In this document: piece by piece, positions 51,372 through 60,296 of the stretch
Layout of the letters: every line of letters starts with the position of its first letter
Position numbering within the stretch: position 1 is the stretch's first letter
Assembly: GCA_029258375.1 (NCBI GenBank)
Contig: JARHZA010000002.1
Coordinates: forward strand, 67,001 to 131,000
Origin: Eubacterium sp.
GTDB taxonomy: Bacteria > Bacillota > Clostridia > Oscillospirales > Acutalibacteraceae
DNA length: 64,000 bases
Direction of reading: 5' to 3'
Program-made: the position numbers and the translations under genes
Notes under the pieces: generated by a model
The model's database searches: none
The model's input: the letters and a program-made list of their open reading frames with translations, nothing else
What the model was told of the DNA's origin: nothing

Positions 51372-52136
51372 GTGAATAGAGAGAATAAAGATTTTAAAAA
51401 TAACGATGATTTGGTTGTTGGCAGAAATGCCGTTATTGAACTTATAAAAAGTGGAAGAGAAATTGAAAATATTCTTATCGCAAAAGGCGAAAGAGAAGGT
51501 TCAATTTCAAAAATTATTGCTCTTGCAAGAGAAAAGGGCATAGTTATTAAAAATGTAGATAGAAAAAAACTCGATTTTATGTGTGCAGGTGCAAACCATC
51601 AGGGTGTTATTGCAAATGTGCCAGCGCACGAATACAGTTCAGTTGAAGATATTCTTGAATTTGCAAAAGAAAAAGGCGAATCTCCTTTTATCATAATTTG
51701 TGATGAAATTGAAGATAGCCATAATTTAGGTGCGATTATTAGAACTGCAGAAGCTTGTGGTGCACACGGAATAATCATTCCAAAACGCAGAAATGTTGGT
51801 CTTAACTTTATAGTTGCAAAAACTTCTTGTGGTGCACTTGAATATGTAAAAGTTGCAAGAGTTTCTAATATAAATAGTACAATAGATAAATTAAAAAAAG
51901 AAAATATATGGGTTTATGCTGCTGATATGGACGGACAACCTTGGAGCAAAACAGATTTTTCTGGTGGTGTTGCCCTTGTTGTTGGAAGTGAAGGTAAAGG
52001 TGTTGGCGAACATATTAAGGCAAATTGTGATGTAACTGTTAGTTTACCAATGCGTGGTAAAGTTAATAGTCTAAACGCATCAGTAGCAGCAGGAATAATA
52101 ATGTATGAAGTTGCACGTCAGCGACTTGGTCTTTGA
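51372..52136 (+). CDS. rlmB: SpoU-family 23S rRNA 2'-O-methyltransferase (RlmB type)
   Basis: A TrmH/SpoU (SPOUT) methyltransferase of the RlmB/TrmH3 group. I prefer the GTG at 51372, nine bases after GGAG; the ATG at 51357 is also possible, with the leader very short. The N-terminal substrate-binding domain (about 15-85) begins VVGRNAVIELIKSGREI; the SPOUT domain has EDSHNLGAIIRTAEACGAHGIII near 120, VVGSEGKGV near 197 and LPMRGKVNSLNASVAAGI near 222, which form the AdoMet knot. It modifies 23S rRNA (probably near G2251) or a related RNA. Confidence 0.9.
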   Translation: MNRENKDFKNNDDLVVGRNAVIELIKSGREIENILIAKGEREGSISKIIALAREKGIVIKNVDRKKLDFMCAGANHQGVIANVPAHEYSSVEDILEFAKEKGESPFIIICDEIEDSHNLGAIIRTAEACGAHGIIIPKRRNVGLNFIVAKTSCGALEYVKVARVSNINSTIDKLKKENIWVYAADMDGQPWSKTDFSGGVALVVGSEGKGVGEHIKANCDVTVSLPMRGKVNSLNASVAAGIIMYEVARQRLGL

Positions 52137-52150
52137 TTAGAGTGATGAAT

Positions 52151-54763
52151 ATGAACGAAAATAAAGATTTATCAATAGACGAAATCTTAGTTGAAGCTGA
52201 TAAAGTGCTTCAAAAAATAGAAGAAAAGTCTAAAAAAACCATAAATGAAATTGAATCAGTGCCAGAACAAGTTGAAAATGATGATGATGTTAAAACTTTT
52301 AGCAGTGATTCTAATAGTAAAACACAAAAGTTAAAAACAATTTTTCCAAAAATATTAAATAACAAAAAAGATAGAACTGCTGTTTTTAATTTGGATTCTG
52401 AAGAAGATGATGTTAAAGTTTTTTCTGAAGAAAAGCAAAAAGATTTTGAACAGATGAAAACATTCGTTCCGAATTCAACTAACAACCCTGTTAGTGATAA
52501 AACAGTTGTTTCTAAAAAGGTTGTTGCCAAAGATAAAACAACTGTTGTTAAGTTTACTAAAAGTGATCAAAAAACAAGAGCTATTCCTATATCAGATAAA
52601 ACTGCAGTTGTGCCAAATAAAGAAAGAGCACAAAAAAGATTCTTTAAAAGTAATTCAACAGATCTTGATTATAATACAGAACCACCAAAACAAATTGTTG
52701 AAAGAGCTGCTACAATAAAAAGTAAATCAAGATTTAAAAAGACTTCTGATTTACAAGAAATTCCAACAATTGTTGCTGTTGAGGAACTTAATAAATTAAA
52801 CACAACTATAACAGATAGCAATTTTACTGAACGTAAAAATAGCGATGTTTTAAAAAATGATTATGATATTTCGGCACAGATTAAAATTACCGGTTATGAC
52901 GATGAAGTTGATAGAGTGCCAACAATTGATGAAGATGTTGCAGAAAGGCTTTTAAAAGAAAGACGAGAAGATAAAATCAATAAGTTTAGGCTTTTTGCAA
53001 AAGAAGAAGTAAAAAGCGATAAAAGTGATGCAAAAAGATTGATGCGTGAAGAATATAAAGTTACGAGTAGCAAAACTGCTACTATGGAACATTTCTTCAA
53101 AAAGAAAAAGTCAATTCAAGTATCAATTGCTTTTGCGATAATTTTTGCAATTCCTTTATTTCTCATAACAATTTTAAAGGGCACTCCATATATGCCAGAA
53201 TTTTTAAATTCAAATTATACATATTTTATAGCAGTAATGGCACTTTATTCTGTAATTATTGTTTGTAGTTATAGCGTAATTTTTCATGGGTTTAATTTAA
53301 GGCGTGGAATAAATTTTGATTTTCCAATAGCTGTAACTGCATTACTTACAATGGGGCACACTGTTGCAGTATTTTTAAATCCATCATTGCTCCCTGATAA
53401 TGGTGCAATTTATCCTGCAGCAGCAACACTAACTCTTCTTCTTAGTTTGTTTGGTAAAAAAACTATGATTTCAAGAGTTATTGCAAATTTTGAATTTTTA
53501 ACTAATTCTGACGATAAATACACTGTTGAAGACATAGTAAACGAAGTTGATGCTGCAATAATTGCAAGAAACCTTCTTGTTGGCGAACCTCTTATTAAAT
53601 ATAGTGTTAAAACAGATTTTCCAACAAGTTTTCTTGAAATATCATGTGCAGATGAACCGTCAGACGGTATTTCTAAAGTTTTAGGTCCAGTTATCATTGC
53701 CCTTAATTTAGGATTGTTTGGTATTTTTGCATATTTTTATAATGATATAACAACGGCATTTAATCTTCTTGTTGCTGGAATGATAATCTCTTGTCCAGTT
53801 ATATCACTTTATGCAACAAATAGTGCTCTTAAAAGCATATCAAAATCACTTGCCAAAAAAGGTGCACTTGTTTGCGGATATGAAGGTGCTCACGTTACGC
53901 AAAAATCTAATGCAATTGTAATGAGAGCAACAGACTTGTTTGATGCACGTTCTTGTGACCTTCACGGCGTGAAAACATTTAACGGTGCAAAAATTGATGA
54001 TGCAATATTACAAACTGCTGCTGTTATAATGAAAACAGATAGTCCGCTTTCGTCTGTTTTTGATGATGTTATTGTTGGCAAACAAGCAATTTTACCTGAT
54101 ATTGATGGTATTGTTTATGAAGATAAACTTGGAACATCAGCATGGCTTTATCAAAAGAAAATACTTGTTGGTAGCAGAGATTTGCTTATTAAACACGGTG
54201 TAGATGTTCCTAAAGAAGAATATGAAAAGAAATATACTAAAAAAGGCAGAAAAGCACTTTATATTGCGGTTGCAGGTAAACTTTCTGCAATGTTTGTTGT
54301 AAGTTATTCTGCTGATCCTGATGTAAAGAAGAATCTTAAAAAACTTGAAAAAAGTGGAATTACAATCTTATTAAAAAGCACAGATCCATACATTAACGAA
54401 GAAAGTGTTATGGAAATGTTTGATTTGCCAGAAGGATTTATTAAAGTTATGAATTCTTCAAACGCAAGAACTTTTGATAAATATAGCAGTGTATCTGTTG
54501 AAAAGAGCCCTGCATACACAGTTTATAATGGCACATTGCTTGGCTTAATATCTGCTATTAGAGGATCTGAAACTATTGTAAATGTAGAAAGTGTACTTTC
54601 TGTTTTAATTTCTTTTGGTTCTGCAATTGGCTTTGGTGTTGTTGCGCTTCTTGCCTTTGTAGATGGACTTAATCATTTAAACCCTTTAAATGTTATAATT
54701 TTCCAGTCAATTTGGAGTATATTTGTTCTTATAATTTCAAAAATTAGAAAGGGCAGAATATAA
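52151..54763 (+). CDS. Degenerate P-type-ATPase-like membrane protein with disordered acidic N-terminus
   Basis: A protein of about 870 residues. Residues 1-310 are hydrophilic, Asp/Lys/Ser/Thr-rich and without fold. Then come four membrane helices (about 325-440), a cytoplasmic loop, two more helices around 510-555, a large cytoplasmic part, and two C-terminal helices (about 820-865). The layout of the second half follows P1B-type ATPases: SCPVISLYATNSALKSISKSLAKKGALVCG stands where CPCALGLATP...GILIKG would be. But the phosphorylation motif DKTGT reads RATDL near residue 590 and TGDN reads STDP near 740, so it cannot form the aspartyl phosphate. It overlaps rlmB's end; starts at 52133 and 52145 are alternatives. 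Function unknown. Confidence 0.7.
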   Translation: MNENKDLSIDEILVEADKVLQKIEEKSKKTINEIESVPEQVENDDDVKTFSSDSNSKTQKLKTIFPKILNNKKDRTAVFNLDSEEDDVKVFSEEKQKDFEQMKTFVPNSTNNPVSDKTVVSKKVVAKDKTTVVKFTKSDQKTRAIPISDKTAVVPNKERAQKRFFKSNSTDLDYNTEPPKQIVERAATIKSKSRFKKTSDLQEIPTIVAVEELNKLNTTITDSNFTERKNSDVLKNDYDISAQIKITGYDDEVDRVPTIDEDVAERLLKERREDKINKFRLFAKEEVKSDKSDAKRLMREEYKVTSSKTATMEHFFKKKKSIQVSIAFAIIFAIPLFLITILKGTPYMPEFLNSNYTYFIAVMALYSVIIVCSYSVIFHGFNLRRGINFDFPIAVTALLTMGHTVAVFLNPSLLPDNGAIYPAAATLTLLLSLFGKKTMISRVIANFEFLTNSDDKYTVEDIVNEVDAAIIARNLLVGEPLIKYSVKTDFPTSFLEISCADEPSDGISKVLGPVIIALNLGLFGIFAYFYNDITTAFNLLVAGMIISCPVISLYATNSALKSISKSLAKKGALVCGYEGAHVTQKSNAIVMRATDLFDARSCDLHGVKTFNGAKIDDAILQTAAVIMKTDSPLSSVFDDVIVGKQAILPDIDGIVYEDKLGTSAWLYQKKILVGSRDLLIKHGVDVPKEEYEKKYTKKGRKALYIAVAGKLSAMFVVSYSADPDVKKNLKKLEKSGITILLKSTDPYINEESVMEMFDLPEGFIKVMNSSNARTFDKYSSVSVEKSPAYTVYNGTLLGLISAIRGSETIVNVESVLSVLISFGSAIGFGVVALLAFVDGLNHLNPLNVIIFQSIWSIFVLIISKIRKGRI

Positions 54764-54782
54764 AATTTAAAGGGGATATAAA

Positions 54783-55319
54783 ATGAAACTTGAAGGCTCA
54801 AAAACACAAGCAAATTTAATGGCTGCTTTTGCTGGTGAATGTCAAGCCAGAACAAAATACACGTATTTTGCTGAAAAGGCAAAAAAAGACGGGTTTGTTC
54901 AAATAGCAAATCTTTTTATGGAAACTGCTGAAAATGAAAAAGAGCACGCAAGAATTTGGTATAAACTTCTTAACAACGGAATTGCTGATACTGCAACAAA
55001 TTTAAAAAATGCTGCAGCAGGCGAAAATTATGAATGGACAGATATGTATTCTACTTTTGCAAAAGAGGCGAAAGAAGAAGGCTTTAGTGAAATAGCTTTT
55101 CTTTTTGAAGAAGTTGCAAAAATAGAAAAAGAACACGAGCAAAGGTATCTCAAATTACTTCATAATGTTGAAAAAGGTGTTGTATTTAGCCGAGATGGCG
55201 ATAAGATTTGGAAGTGTAGAAATTGTGGTCATATCGTCGTTGGAAAGGAAGCTCCAGAAGTTTGCCCAGTTTGTGCTCATCCACGAGCCTATTTTGAAAT
55301 AAAATCAGAAAATTATTAA
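54783..55319 (+). CDS. rbr: Rubrerythrin (classical domain order)
   Basis: A 178-residue rubrerythrin that reduces hydrogen peroxide in anaerobes. The ferritin-like diiron domain (1-140) has the Glu/His ligands in [31 protein letters not shown], and [13 protein letters not shown]; the C-terminal rubredoxin domain has CRNCGHI and CPVCAHP. This order is the reverse of the protein at 34999-35535, so the genome has both types. It follows the P-type-like gene by 19 bases and has its own terminator. Confidence 0.95.
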   Translation: MKLEGSKTQANLMAAFAGECQARTKYTYFAEKAKKDGFVQIANLFMETAENEKEHARIWYKLLNNGIADTATNLKNAAAGENYEWTDMYSTFAKEAKEEGFSEIAFLFEEVAKIEKEHEQRYLKLLHNVEKGVVFSRDGDKIWKCRNCGHIVVGKEAPEVCPVCAHPRAYFEIKSENY

Positions 55320-55347
55320 ATTTCACTTTTTAGCCGATAATATTAAA

Positions 55348-55376
55348 GCCCGATGTTTTTCATCGGGCAATTTTTT
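55348..55376 (+). terminator. Intrinsic terminator after rubrerythrin
   Basis: GCCCGATG (55348-55355), TTTTT, CATCGGGC (55361-55368), then TTTTTT. Confidence 0.9.
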
Positions 55377-55398
55377 AAATGGCTAAAAGGTGATTTTT

Positions 55399-56328
55399 AT
55401 GTTTTATCAGTTTGATGATGATATTACAACTGTTGAAGTTAATGACATAAACAGTCATTATATTACTGCTGGATACGTTACGATTGGTGAGTTTGAAAAA
55501 ATATATAGTCAATTTGGTTTTTCAAGTTATACTTTTGATTGTTGCAAAGAAAATAAAAGCAATTTTTATTCTGTTTGTGAAATATATGATGATTATACTT
55601 TTGCTACTTTAAGTTTAAATAATTTAGTTGAGCAACAAAATAGTCATATTGCAATTTATATTAAAAAGAACATTTTAATTATAGTAGATATTGAAAGTGA
55701 TTGTAGTGTTGTAAGAGATAATTTTTTATCTGTATTTAATAAATATGGCAGTATAAATATTTCTGTTGGAAAACTTTTATACTCTTTTTTTGATAGTTTT
55801 ATAAAAAAGGATAATAAACTAATTGAAAATGAAGAATTTAAAATAAATAAACTTGAGCAACTTGTTCTTGAGGATAAGGCAAATGAAAACTTCAGTTTTT
55901 TACTACTTAGAATGAAAAAAGAACTTCTTGTTTTTAAAAATTATTATGAGCAAGTAAATTGCATAAGCGAAAGACTAATTGATAATGAAAATGAGATTTT
56001 GGAAGATGAAGAGTTAAAATATATTTTAAATTTTAAAGAAAAGACGAAAGTAATTAAAGAAGATATTGATTCTTTAAAAAGTTCAATAATACATTTGCAA
56101 GAGGCTTATTCTGCTTATCTTGATTTAAAACTTAACCAAACAATGAAGATATTTACTGTTGTAACAACAATATTTTTTCCTTTAACAGTTATAGTAGGCT
56201 GGTACGGAATGAATTTTACAACAATGCCAGAATTTGCATGGAAATATGGTTATCTTTTTGTTATAATATTATCTGTTGCAGTAGTTGTGATACTAACAAT
56301 AATTGTAAAAAAACGAAAATGGCTATAA
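55399..56328 (+). CDS. corA: CorA-family divalent cation transporter
   Basis: CorA proteins form pentameric Mg2+/Co2+ channels. The 309-residue protein has a large cytoplasmic N-terminal funnel (about 1-235) with a long coiled helix, then two membrane helices; the pore signature YGMNF is near residue 276 in VGWYGMNFTTMPE, followed by the second helix and a basic tail KKRKW. The ATG at 55399 follows AAAAGGTGAT. Cysteine is unusually frequent in the N-terminal part. It is followed 37 bases later by tex. Confidence 0.92.
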   Translation: MFYQFDDDITTVEVNDINSHYITAGYVTIGEFEKIYSQFGFSSYTFDCCKENKSNFYSVCEIYDDYTFATLSLNNLVEQQNSHIAIYIKKNILIIVDIESDCSVVRDNFLSVFNKYGSINISVGKLLYSFFDSFIKKDNKLIENEEFKINKLEQLVLEDKANENFSFLLLRMKKELLVFKNYYEQVNCISERLIDNENEILEDEELKYILNFKEKTKVIKEDIDSLKSSIIHLQEAYSAYLDLKLNQTMKIFTVVTTIFFPLTVIVGWYGMNFTTMPEFAWKYGYLFVIILSVAVVVILTIIVKKRKWL

Positions 56329-56365
56329 TTATTTATGGCTAAAAAATAAAGGGATAAAAAATTAA

Positions 56366-58516
56366 ATGAATATTTTAGAAACACTTACAATTGAATTTAA
56401 ACTAAAACCTTGGCAGGTTGAAAACACAGTAAAGCTTATTGATGATGGAAATACTATTCCTTTCATTGCTCGATACAGAAAAGAGGCTACTGGTTCTTTA
56501 GATGATCAGTTGCTTCGTGATTTAGATGAACGCCTTAAATATTTGCGTTCTTTAGAAGAACAAAAAGAAAAAATAACTGCATCAATTACAGAACAAGAAA
56601 AGATGACAGATGAAATAGCAAAAGCAATTGATTCTGCAAAAACACTTACAGAACTTGAAGATATTTATCGCCCATATAGACCAAAGAGAAAAACTCGTGC
56701 ATCTATTGCAAAAGAAAAAGGTCTTGAACCTTTGGCTCTTAAAATATATGAGCAAGATAGAAACGTAAATCCTTTTGAACTTGCAAAAGAATTTTTAACA
56801 GATGAAGTAGAAAATGTGGAAAACGCTATTCAAGGCGCAAAAGACATTATTGCAGAAATGATTTCTGATGATGCTAACGGCAGAAAACAACTTAGATATG
56901 TTTGCCGTACACATGGTAATATTGTTGTTTTAGGGGCAAAAGATGACCTTGGCGTTTATGAAAATTACAAAGAATATAGTGAGCCTGTTTCTAAAATTGC
57001 AAACCACCGTGTACTTGCAATTAACAGAGGTGAAAAAGAAGGTTTCTTAAAAGTGTCACTTGAAATTGATAAGTCACACGGTGTAAGTGTTCTTGAAGGC
57101 TTACATATTAAAAATGGTGGCGAGTGTTCAAACCTTGTTAGTGAGGCTGCAGAAGATGCTTACACAAGACTTGTTTTTCCAAGTATTGAAAGAGAACTGA
57201 GAAATGAGTTAACAGATAGAGCGTCTGAAGATTCAATAAAAGTATTTGCAAAAAATACTGCTGAACTTCTTATGCAACCACCTGTAAGGGGAAGAGTTAC
57301 TATTGGCCTTGACCCTGGTTATAGAACAGGCTGTAAAGTTGCAGTAGTTGATGAAACAGGTAAAGTTCTTGACACATCTGTTATTTACTGTGCACCTCCT
57401 CACAATAAAATTGAAGAGGCAAAAAAGATTATTAAAAATCTTGTTAAAAAATATGATGTAAAAATGTTTGCAATCGGTAACGGTACTGCGTCACACGAAA
57501 CTGAAGTTTTTGCTGCTGAAGTAATTAAAGAACTTGATTGTGGCATAACATATATGGTTGTTAGCGAAGCAGGAGCGTCTGTTTATTCTGCATCAAAACT
57601 TGCTGCAGAAGAATTTCCACAGTTTGACGTTTCATTGCGTTCTGCTGTTTCTATTGCAAGACGTTTACAAGATCCACTTGCTGAACTTGTTAAAATTGAC
57701 CCTAAAGCAATTGGCGTTGGTCAGTATCAACACGATATGCCTAAAAAGGAACTTTCTAATGCACTTGACGGTGTTGTTGAAGACTGTGTAAACTCTGTTG
57801 GTGTAGATTTGAATACTGCATCTCCTTCTCTCTTAGTTCGTGTTGCTGGTATTTCATCTGCAATTGCAAAAAATATTACTGCTTATAGAGAAGAAAATGG
57901 CTCATTTAAGTCGAGAACAGAACTTAAAAAAGTTGCTAAACTTGGGCCAAAGGCGTTTGAGCAGTGTGCAGGTTTCTTAAGAATCGTAGACGGTAAAAAT
58001 GTTCTTGATAACACAGCAGTTCACCCAGAATCATACCCAGCAACAAAAGAACTTTTAAAAATTTGTGGTGTTTCTGATGAAGATTTAAGAAACGGTAATA
58101 TTTCACTTATCAAAGAAAAAGTTGAAGTAGAGGGAACTTCTGCTCTTGCAAAAGAACTTCAAATAGGCGAACCTACACTTGTTGATATTATTTCTGAAAT
58201 CAGCAAACCGGGCAGAGATCCTCGTGAAGAATTGCCACAACCACTTCTTAGAACAGATGTTATGGGTATGGAAGATTTAAAAGCTGGAATGGAACTTAAA
58301 GGCACAGTTAGAAATGTAATTGATTTCGGTGCGTTTGTTGATATAGGGGTTCACCAAGACGGCCTTGTTCACATATCTCAAATTACAAATCGTTTTATAA
58401 AACACCCTTCAGATATTTTAAAGGTTGGAGATATTGTTACAGTTTGGGTTTTATCTGTTGATGTTGATAAAAAGCGAATTTCACTTACAATGAAAAAGCC
58501 AAAAGAAGAAAACTAA
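56366..58516 (+). CDS. tex: RNA-binding transcriptional accessory protein Tex
   Basis: Tex is a conserved nucleic-acid-binding protein related to eukaryotic Spt6. All domains are visible in 716 residues: N-terminal helical domain with TIPFIARYRKEATGSLDDQ near 29, the YqgF RNase H-like fold with GLDPGYRTGCKVAVVDETG near 313, HhH motifs (VDLNTASPSLL, AYREENGSFKSRTEL, about 480-530), and a C-terminal S1 domain (LKGTVRNVIDFGAFVDIGVHQDGLVHIS, about 645-715). Length matches the family. Confidence 0.96.
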   Translation: MNILETLTIEFKLKPWQVENTVKLIDDGNTIPFIARYRKEATGSLDDQLLRDLDERLKYLRSLEEQKEKITASITEQEKMTDEIAKAIDSAKTLTELEDIYRPYRPKRKTRASIAKEKGLEPLALKIYEQDRNVNPFELAKEFLTDEVENVENAIQGAKDIIAEMISDDANGRKQLRYVCRTHGNIVVLGAKDDLGVYENYKEYSEPVSKIANHRVLAINRGEKEGFLKVSLEIDKSHGVSVLEGLHIKNGGECSNLVSEAAEDAYTRLVFPSIERELRNELTDRASEDSIKVFAKNTAELLMQPPVRGRVTIGLDPGYRTGCKVAVVDETGKVLDTSVIYCAPPHNKIEEAKKIIKNLVKKYDVKMFAIGNGTASHETEVFAAEVIKELDCGITYMVVSEAGASVYSASKLAAEEFPQFDVSLRSAVSIARRLQDPLAELVKIDPKAIGVGQYQHDMPKKELSNALDGVVEDCVNSVGVDLNTASPSLLVRVAGISSAIAKNITAYREENGSFKSRTELKKVAKLGPKAFEQCAGFLRIVDGKNVLDNTAVHPESYPATKELLKICGVSDEDLRNGNISLIKEKVEVEGTSALAKELQIGEPTLVDIISEISKPGRDPREELPQPLLRTDVMGMEDLKAGMELKGTVRNVIDFGAFVDIGVHQDGLVHISQITNRFIKHPSDILKVGDIVTVWVLSVDVDKKRISLTMKKPKEEN

Positions 58517-58523
58517 ATAAGAC

Positions 58524-58555
58524 AAAAACGCCTGAATTTTTTAGGCGTTTTTTTA
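58524..58555 (+). terminator. Intrinsic terminator after tex
   Basis: AAAAACGCCT (58524-58533) pairs with AGGCGTTTTT (58543-58552), followed by more T. Confidence 0.9.
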
Positions 58556-58595
58556 TATAATTTTTTTCGTTTGTAAAGTTAATTTTTTATATTTA

Positions 58596-58642
58596 TTGAA
58601 TTTAAGTGACGTGGTGCTTTATACTTACCTATTAGTAAGTAT
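58596..58642 (+). promoter_or_regulatory. Promoter overlapped by a perfect dyad (possible HxlR-type operator)
   Basis: TTGAAT (58596-58601) and TATACT (58620-58625), 18 bases apart, precede the VOC gene. The dyad ATACTTAC (58621-58628), CTATTA, GTAAGTAT (58635-58642) starts inside the -10 box, so a bound regulator would block transcription. An HxlR regulator is encoded 1.2 kb away. Confidence 0.65.
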
Positions 58643-58719
58643 CTCACAAAAATGTGCGTACTTTATTTTGTTTTTTATTTTTGTTATTATTTAATAAACT
58701 TAGAAAGGAAAAATTTATT

Positions 58720-59175
58720 ATGATATCTTCTGTTGTACATATTGGAATCACTGTTTCTGAAATGGAGCGCTCAATTGCATTTTATAGAGATGTTCTGGGG
58801 TTTGATTATAAAAATGAAATGATAATGGAAGGCGAAGAAACAGATCTTTTATTTAATAAAGAGGGTTGTAAAGTTCGTGTTGCTTATTTAACACCAAAAA
58901 ATTATGTTGGTGCACAAATTGAACTTATTCAGTTTATATCTCATACAGTAGAAAAACAGCAAACAGATTTGTTTAGAACATCTGTGTCTGAAATTTGTTT
59001 TTTAACAGATGATATAGAACGAGAATATAAAAGACTTTTAAATAAAGGTGTTGAATTCTTGTCAAAACCACAAAAATTTGATTTTTCTGAGTATGGTTTT
59101 GGAAAAAGCAAGGCAGTTTATTTTAGAGATTTAGACGGAAATATATTGGAACTTGTTGAGGAAATAGAAGAATAG
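58720..59175 (+). CDS. VOC-family protein (glyoxalase/dioxygenase superfamily)
   Basis: A 151-residue vicinal-oxygen-chelate protein. The beta-alpha-beta-beta-beta units are visible: VVHIGITVSEMERSIAFYRDVLGF (residues 5-28), and the second half from TSVSEICFLTDDIEREYKRLLNKG near 91, ending in GKSKAVYFRDLDGNILELVE with the usual metal-binding Glu. H7 and E147 are candidate metal ligands. It may be a glyoxalase I-like, fosfomycin-resistance-like or dioxygenase-like enzyme. The ATG at 58720 follows AGAAAGGA. Confidence 0.88.
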   Translation: MISSVVHIGITVSEMERSIAFYRDVLGFDYKNEMIMEGEETDLLFNKEGCKVRVAYLTPKNYVGAQIELIQFISHTVEKQQTDLFRTSVSEICFLTDDIEREYKRLLNKGVEFLSKPQKFDFSEYGFGKSKAVYFRDLDGNILELVEEIEE

Positions 59176-59199
59176 TATAATTTTTATAAGAGGTTTAAA

Positions 59200-59790
59200 A
59201 TGAATTTTGATAAAGTAAAAGCACAATTAGAATCGAATGGTTTTGAGGTTTCTGTTTTTGAAACAAAAGAAGAGGCCGCAAAATATCTTAATGATAAAAT
59301 TGATAATTGCGTTGTTGGCTCAGGTGGTTCAACAACAATAGCAGACCTTGATTTGCTAACATCACTTAAAACACATAACACCGTTTATTATAATGGCTCT
59401 TGCGAAAATGCAATGCAAAAAGCAATGAATGCAGATGTTTATTTAATGTCTGCTAATGCTATTGCAGAGGATACTGGCGAAATTCTTAATATTGATGCAT
59501 TTGGCAACAGGGTAGCATCATCGCTTTTTGGTCATCAAAAAGTTTATATGGTTGCTGGCAAAAACAAGGTTTCTGCTAACTTTGCAGAGGCGTATTCAAG
59601 ACTTCGCAACGTTGTTGCACCTAAAAACGCCAAAAGATTAAATAAAAAAACACCGTGCGCTGTAAATGCTGATCGTTGTTATAATTGCAGTAGTCCAGAC
59701 AGAATTTGTAACGCACTTGTTGTTCACTATAAAAAGGTTAGCTCAATGGATATGGAAATTGTTTTAGTTAATGAAAATCTTGGTTTCTAA
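59200..59790 (+). CDS. LUD-domain protein (lactate utilization family)
   Basis: A 196-residue LUD-domain (DUF162, LutC/YkgG-type) protein. The recognisable parts are VVGSGGSTTIADLDLL near 38, ANAIAEDTGEILNIDAFGNRVASSLFGHQKVYMVAGKNKV near 86-125, and a C-terminal Cys-rich region (CAVNADRCYNCSSPDRIC, about 152-171) that could bind an Fe-S cluster or metal. In lactate-utilization operons LutC works with LutA/LutB, which are absent here, so this stand-alone member has an unknown substrate. It is 24 bases after the VOC gene and probably in its operon. Confidence 0.88.
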   Translation: MNFDKVKAQLESNGFEVSVFETKEEAAKYLNDKIDNCVVGSGGSTTIADLDLLTSLKTHNTVYYNGSCENAMQKAMNADVYLMSANAIAEDTGEILNIDAFGNRVASSLFGHQKVYMVAGKNKVSANFAEAYSRLRNVVAPKNAKRLNKKTPCAVNADRCYNCSSPDRICNALVVHYKKVSSMDMEIVLVNENLGF

Positions 59791-59812
59791 TTTTTAAAAT
59801 TTTAAATAATAA

Positions 59813-59844
59813 AAAACGTCAGATGTTATTCATCTGACGTTTTG
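59813..59844. terminator. Bidirectional intrinsic terminator
   Basis: AAAACGTCAGATG (59813-59825), TTATT, CATCTGACGTTTT (59831-59843). It separates the LUD gene (+) and hxlR (-). Confidence 0.92.
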
Positions 59845-59846
59845 TT

Positions 59847-60188
59847 TTAAGATTTGTGTTCTTCGCCCCATTCACACATATTGTTTAAAATGGGAATCAA
59901 AGATTTTCCTTTTTCAGAAAGTTTATATTCAACTTTAGGAGGAATTTGTGGATATTCAGTTCTTATAATAAGTTTATCTGCCTCTAATTCTTTTAAAGTG
60001 GCACTCAAAGTTTTATAAGAAATAGTGCCTATAAAGCGTTTAAGTTCGTTAAAACGAACCACTCCAAAAGTTGATAGAGTGTAAAGAACAACCATTTTAT
60101 ATTTTCCGTTAATTAACGAAAGTGTATAGTGAAATCCTGAATCTTCAAGATGTGCATTTTGTATAGATTCAAAAAAACTTTTTCCCAA
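59847..60188 (-). CDS. HxlR-family transcriptional regulator
   Basis: A 113-residue winged-helix regulator of the HxlR (DUF24) family. The order ISLINGKYKMVVLYTLSTFGVVRFNELKRFIGTISYKTLSATLKELEADKLIIR (about 24-78) in pieces is typical, followed by a wing EYPQIPPKVEYKLSEKGKSLIP. Some members sense electrophiles or oxidants by a cysteine; here only a C-terminal Cys (NNMCEWGEE) is present. It is encoded convergently to the VOC/LUD pair and may regulate it. Confidence 0.92.
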   Translation of the reverse strand: MGKSFFESIQNAHLEDSGFHYTLSLINGKYKMVVLYTLSTFGVVRFNELKRFIGTISYKTLSATLKELEADKLIIRTEYPQIPPKVEYKLSEKGKSLIPILNNMCEWGEEHKS

Positions 60189-60296
60189 GATAATACCTCC
60201 TATAATTATTTAACAATATATTATCAAGGTAATTGTTTTTTGTAAAGAAATACTTAAAAAGTTGATGATTTTATTATAAAAACTTATATTCTTTAT

